From: JANPII01 sp031424915
Lineage (GTDB): Bacteria > Pseudomonadota > Alphaproteobacteria > Rickettsiales > Midichloriaceae
Direction: 5' to 3'
NCBI GenBank assembly: GCA_031424915.1
Contig: JANPII010000161.1
Span: forward strand, 1 to 5,743
DNA: 5,743 nucleotides
Position numbers and translations under genes: made by a program. Under the pieces are notes generated by a model. That model had not been told where the DNA came from. It was given only the letters and a program-made list of their open reading frames with translations, and searched no databases. Positions 5,690 through 5,743 of the stretch are shown here, one piece after another. Within the stretch, counting starts at the first letter, position 1; each line of letters begins with the position of its first letter.

Positions 5690-5743
5690 TTAACCCCATA
5701 AGCCATTCCTAATATTTCATATACATCTATATTATGGCCTTTA
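5671..5743 (-). CDS. Possible 3' end of a minus-strand gene, partial
   Basis: On the minus strand one frame stays open from the window edge for 23 codons, reading KGHNIDVYEILGMAYGVN and then TKFRK, to TAA at 5673-5671. The other two minus frames hit stops sooner: one has TAG within the first 20 bases. The last few codons and the stop lie within the right arm of the inverted repeat, mirroring mlaF on the other side. I do not recognise the protein, and 23 codons is too short to be sure it is coding. The start would lie beyond the window. Confidence 0.35.
   Translation of the reverse strand, partial: KGHNIDVYEILGMAYGVNTKFRK

Overview
The window is A+T-rich and looks like chromosomal DNA of an alphaproteobacterium. 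It may be a host-associated lineage related to Rickettsiales or Holosporales, but that placement is inference. Three things point to Alphaproteobacteria: the promoter in front of groES matches the alphaproteobacterial heat-shock (RpoH) consensus CTTG-N17/18-CYTATNTNNG; groES-groEL form the usual two-gene operon; and the MlaE/MlaF and DolP-type proteins are of proteobacterial type.

Layout from left to right. Bases 1-152 hold no gene I can support. A small plus-strand ORF (153-425) encodes an unrecognised 90-residue protein with no Lys, Arg or His. It converges on tsaB (445-1032, minus; tRNA t6A modification). Nine bases upstream of tsaB, on the same strand, lies a two-BON-domain outer-membrane lipoprotein gene resembling dolP/yraP (1042-1638). 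Next come a strong intrinsic terminator (1744-1775) and the groES-groEL operon on the minus strand (3799 down to 1797), driven by the heat-shock promoter at 3837-3868. Divergently on the plus strand, mlaE and mlaF (4019-5538) overlap by 4 bp and encode the permease and ATPase of an Mla/MCE-type phospholipid transporter. The right end is a 163-bp inverted-repeat element (5527-5689) with 34-bp arms. Beyond it lies what looks like the 3' end of another minus-strand gene.

The named genes are housekeeping and envelope-maintenance functions: protein folding (GroESL), outer-membrane integrity (DolP-like lipoprotein, MlaEF) and tRNA modification (TsaB). No defence system, phage module or complete insertion sequence is visible.

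The least ordinary signals are four. (1) The long inverted repeat at 5527-5689 supplies the stop codons of the two genes that converge on it, and a third copy of its terminal motif sits at the other convergent junction (about 424-441). (2) The small acidic ORF has no basic residues. (3) GroEL has substitutions in two normally near-invariant nucleotide-site motifs. (4) mlaEF lacks an adjacent mlaD.
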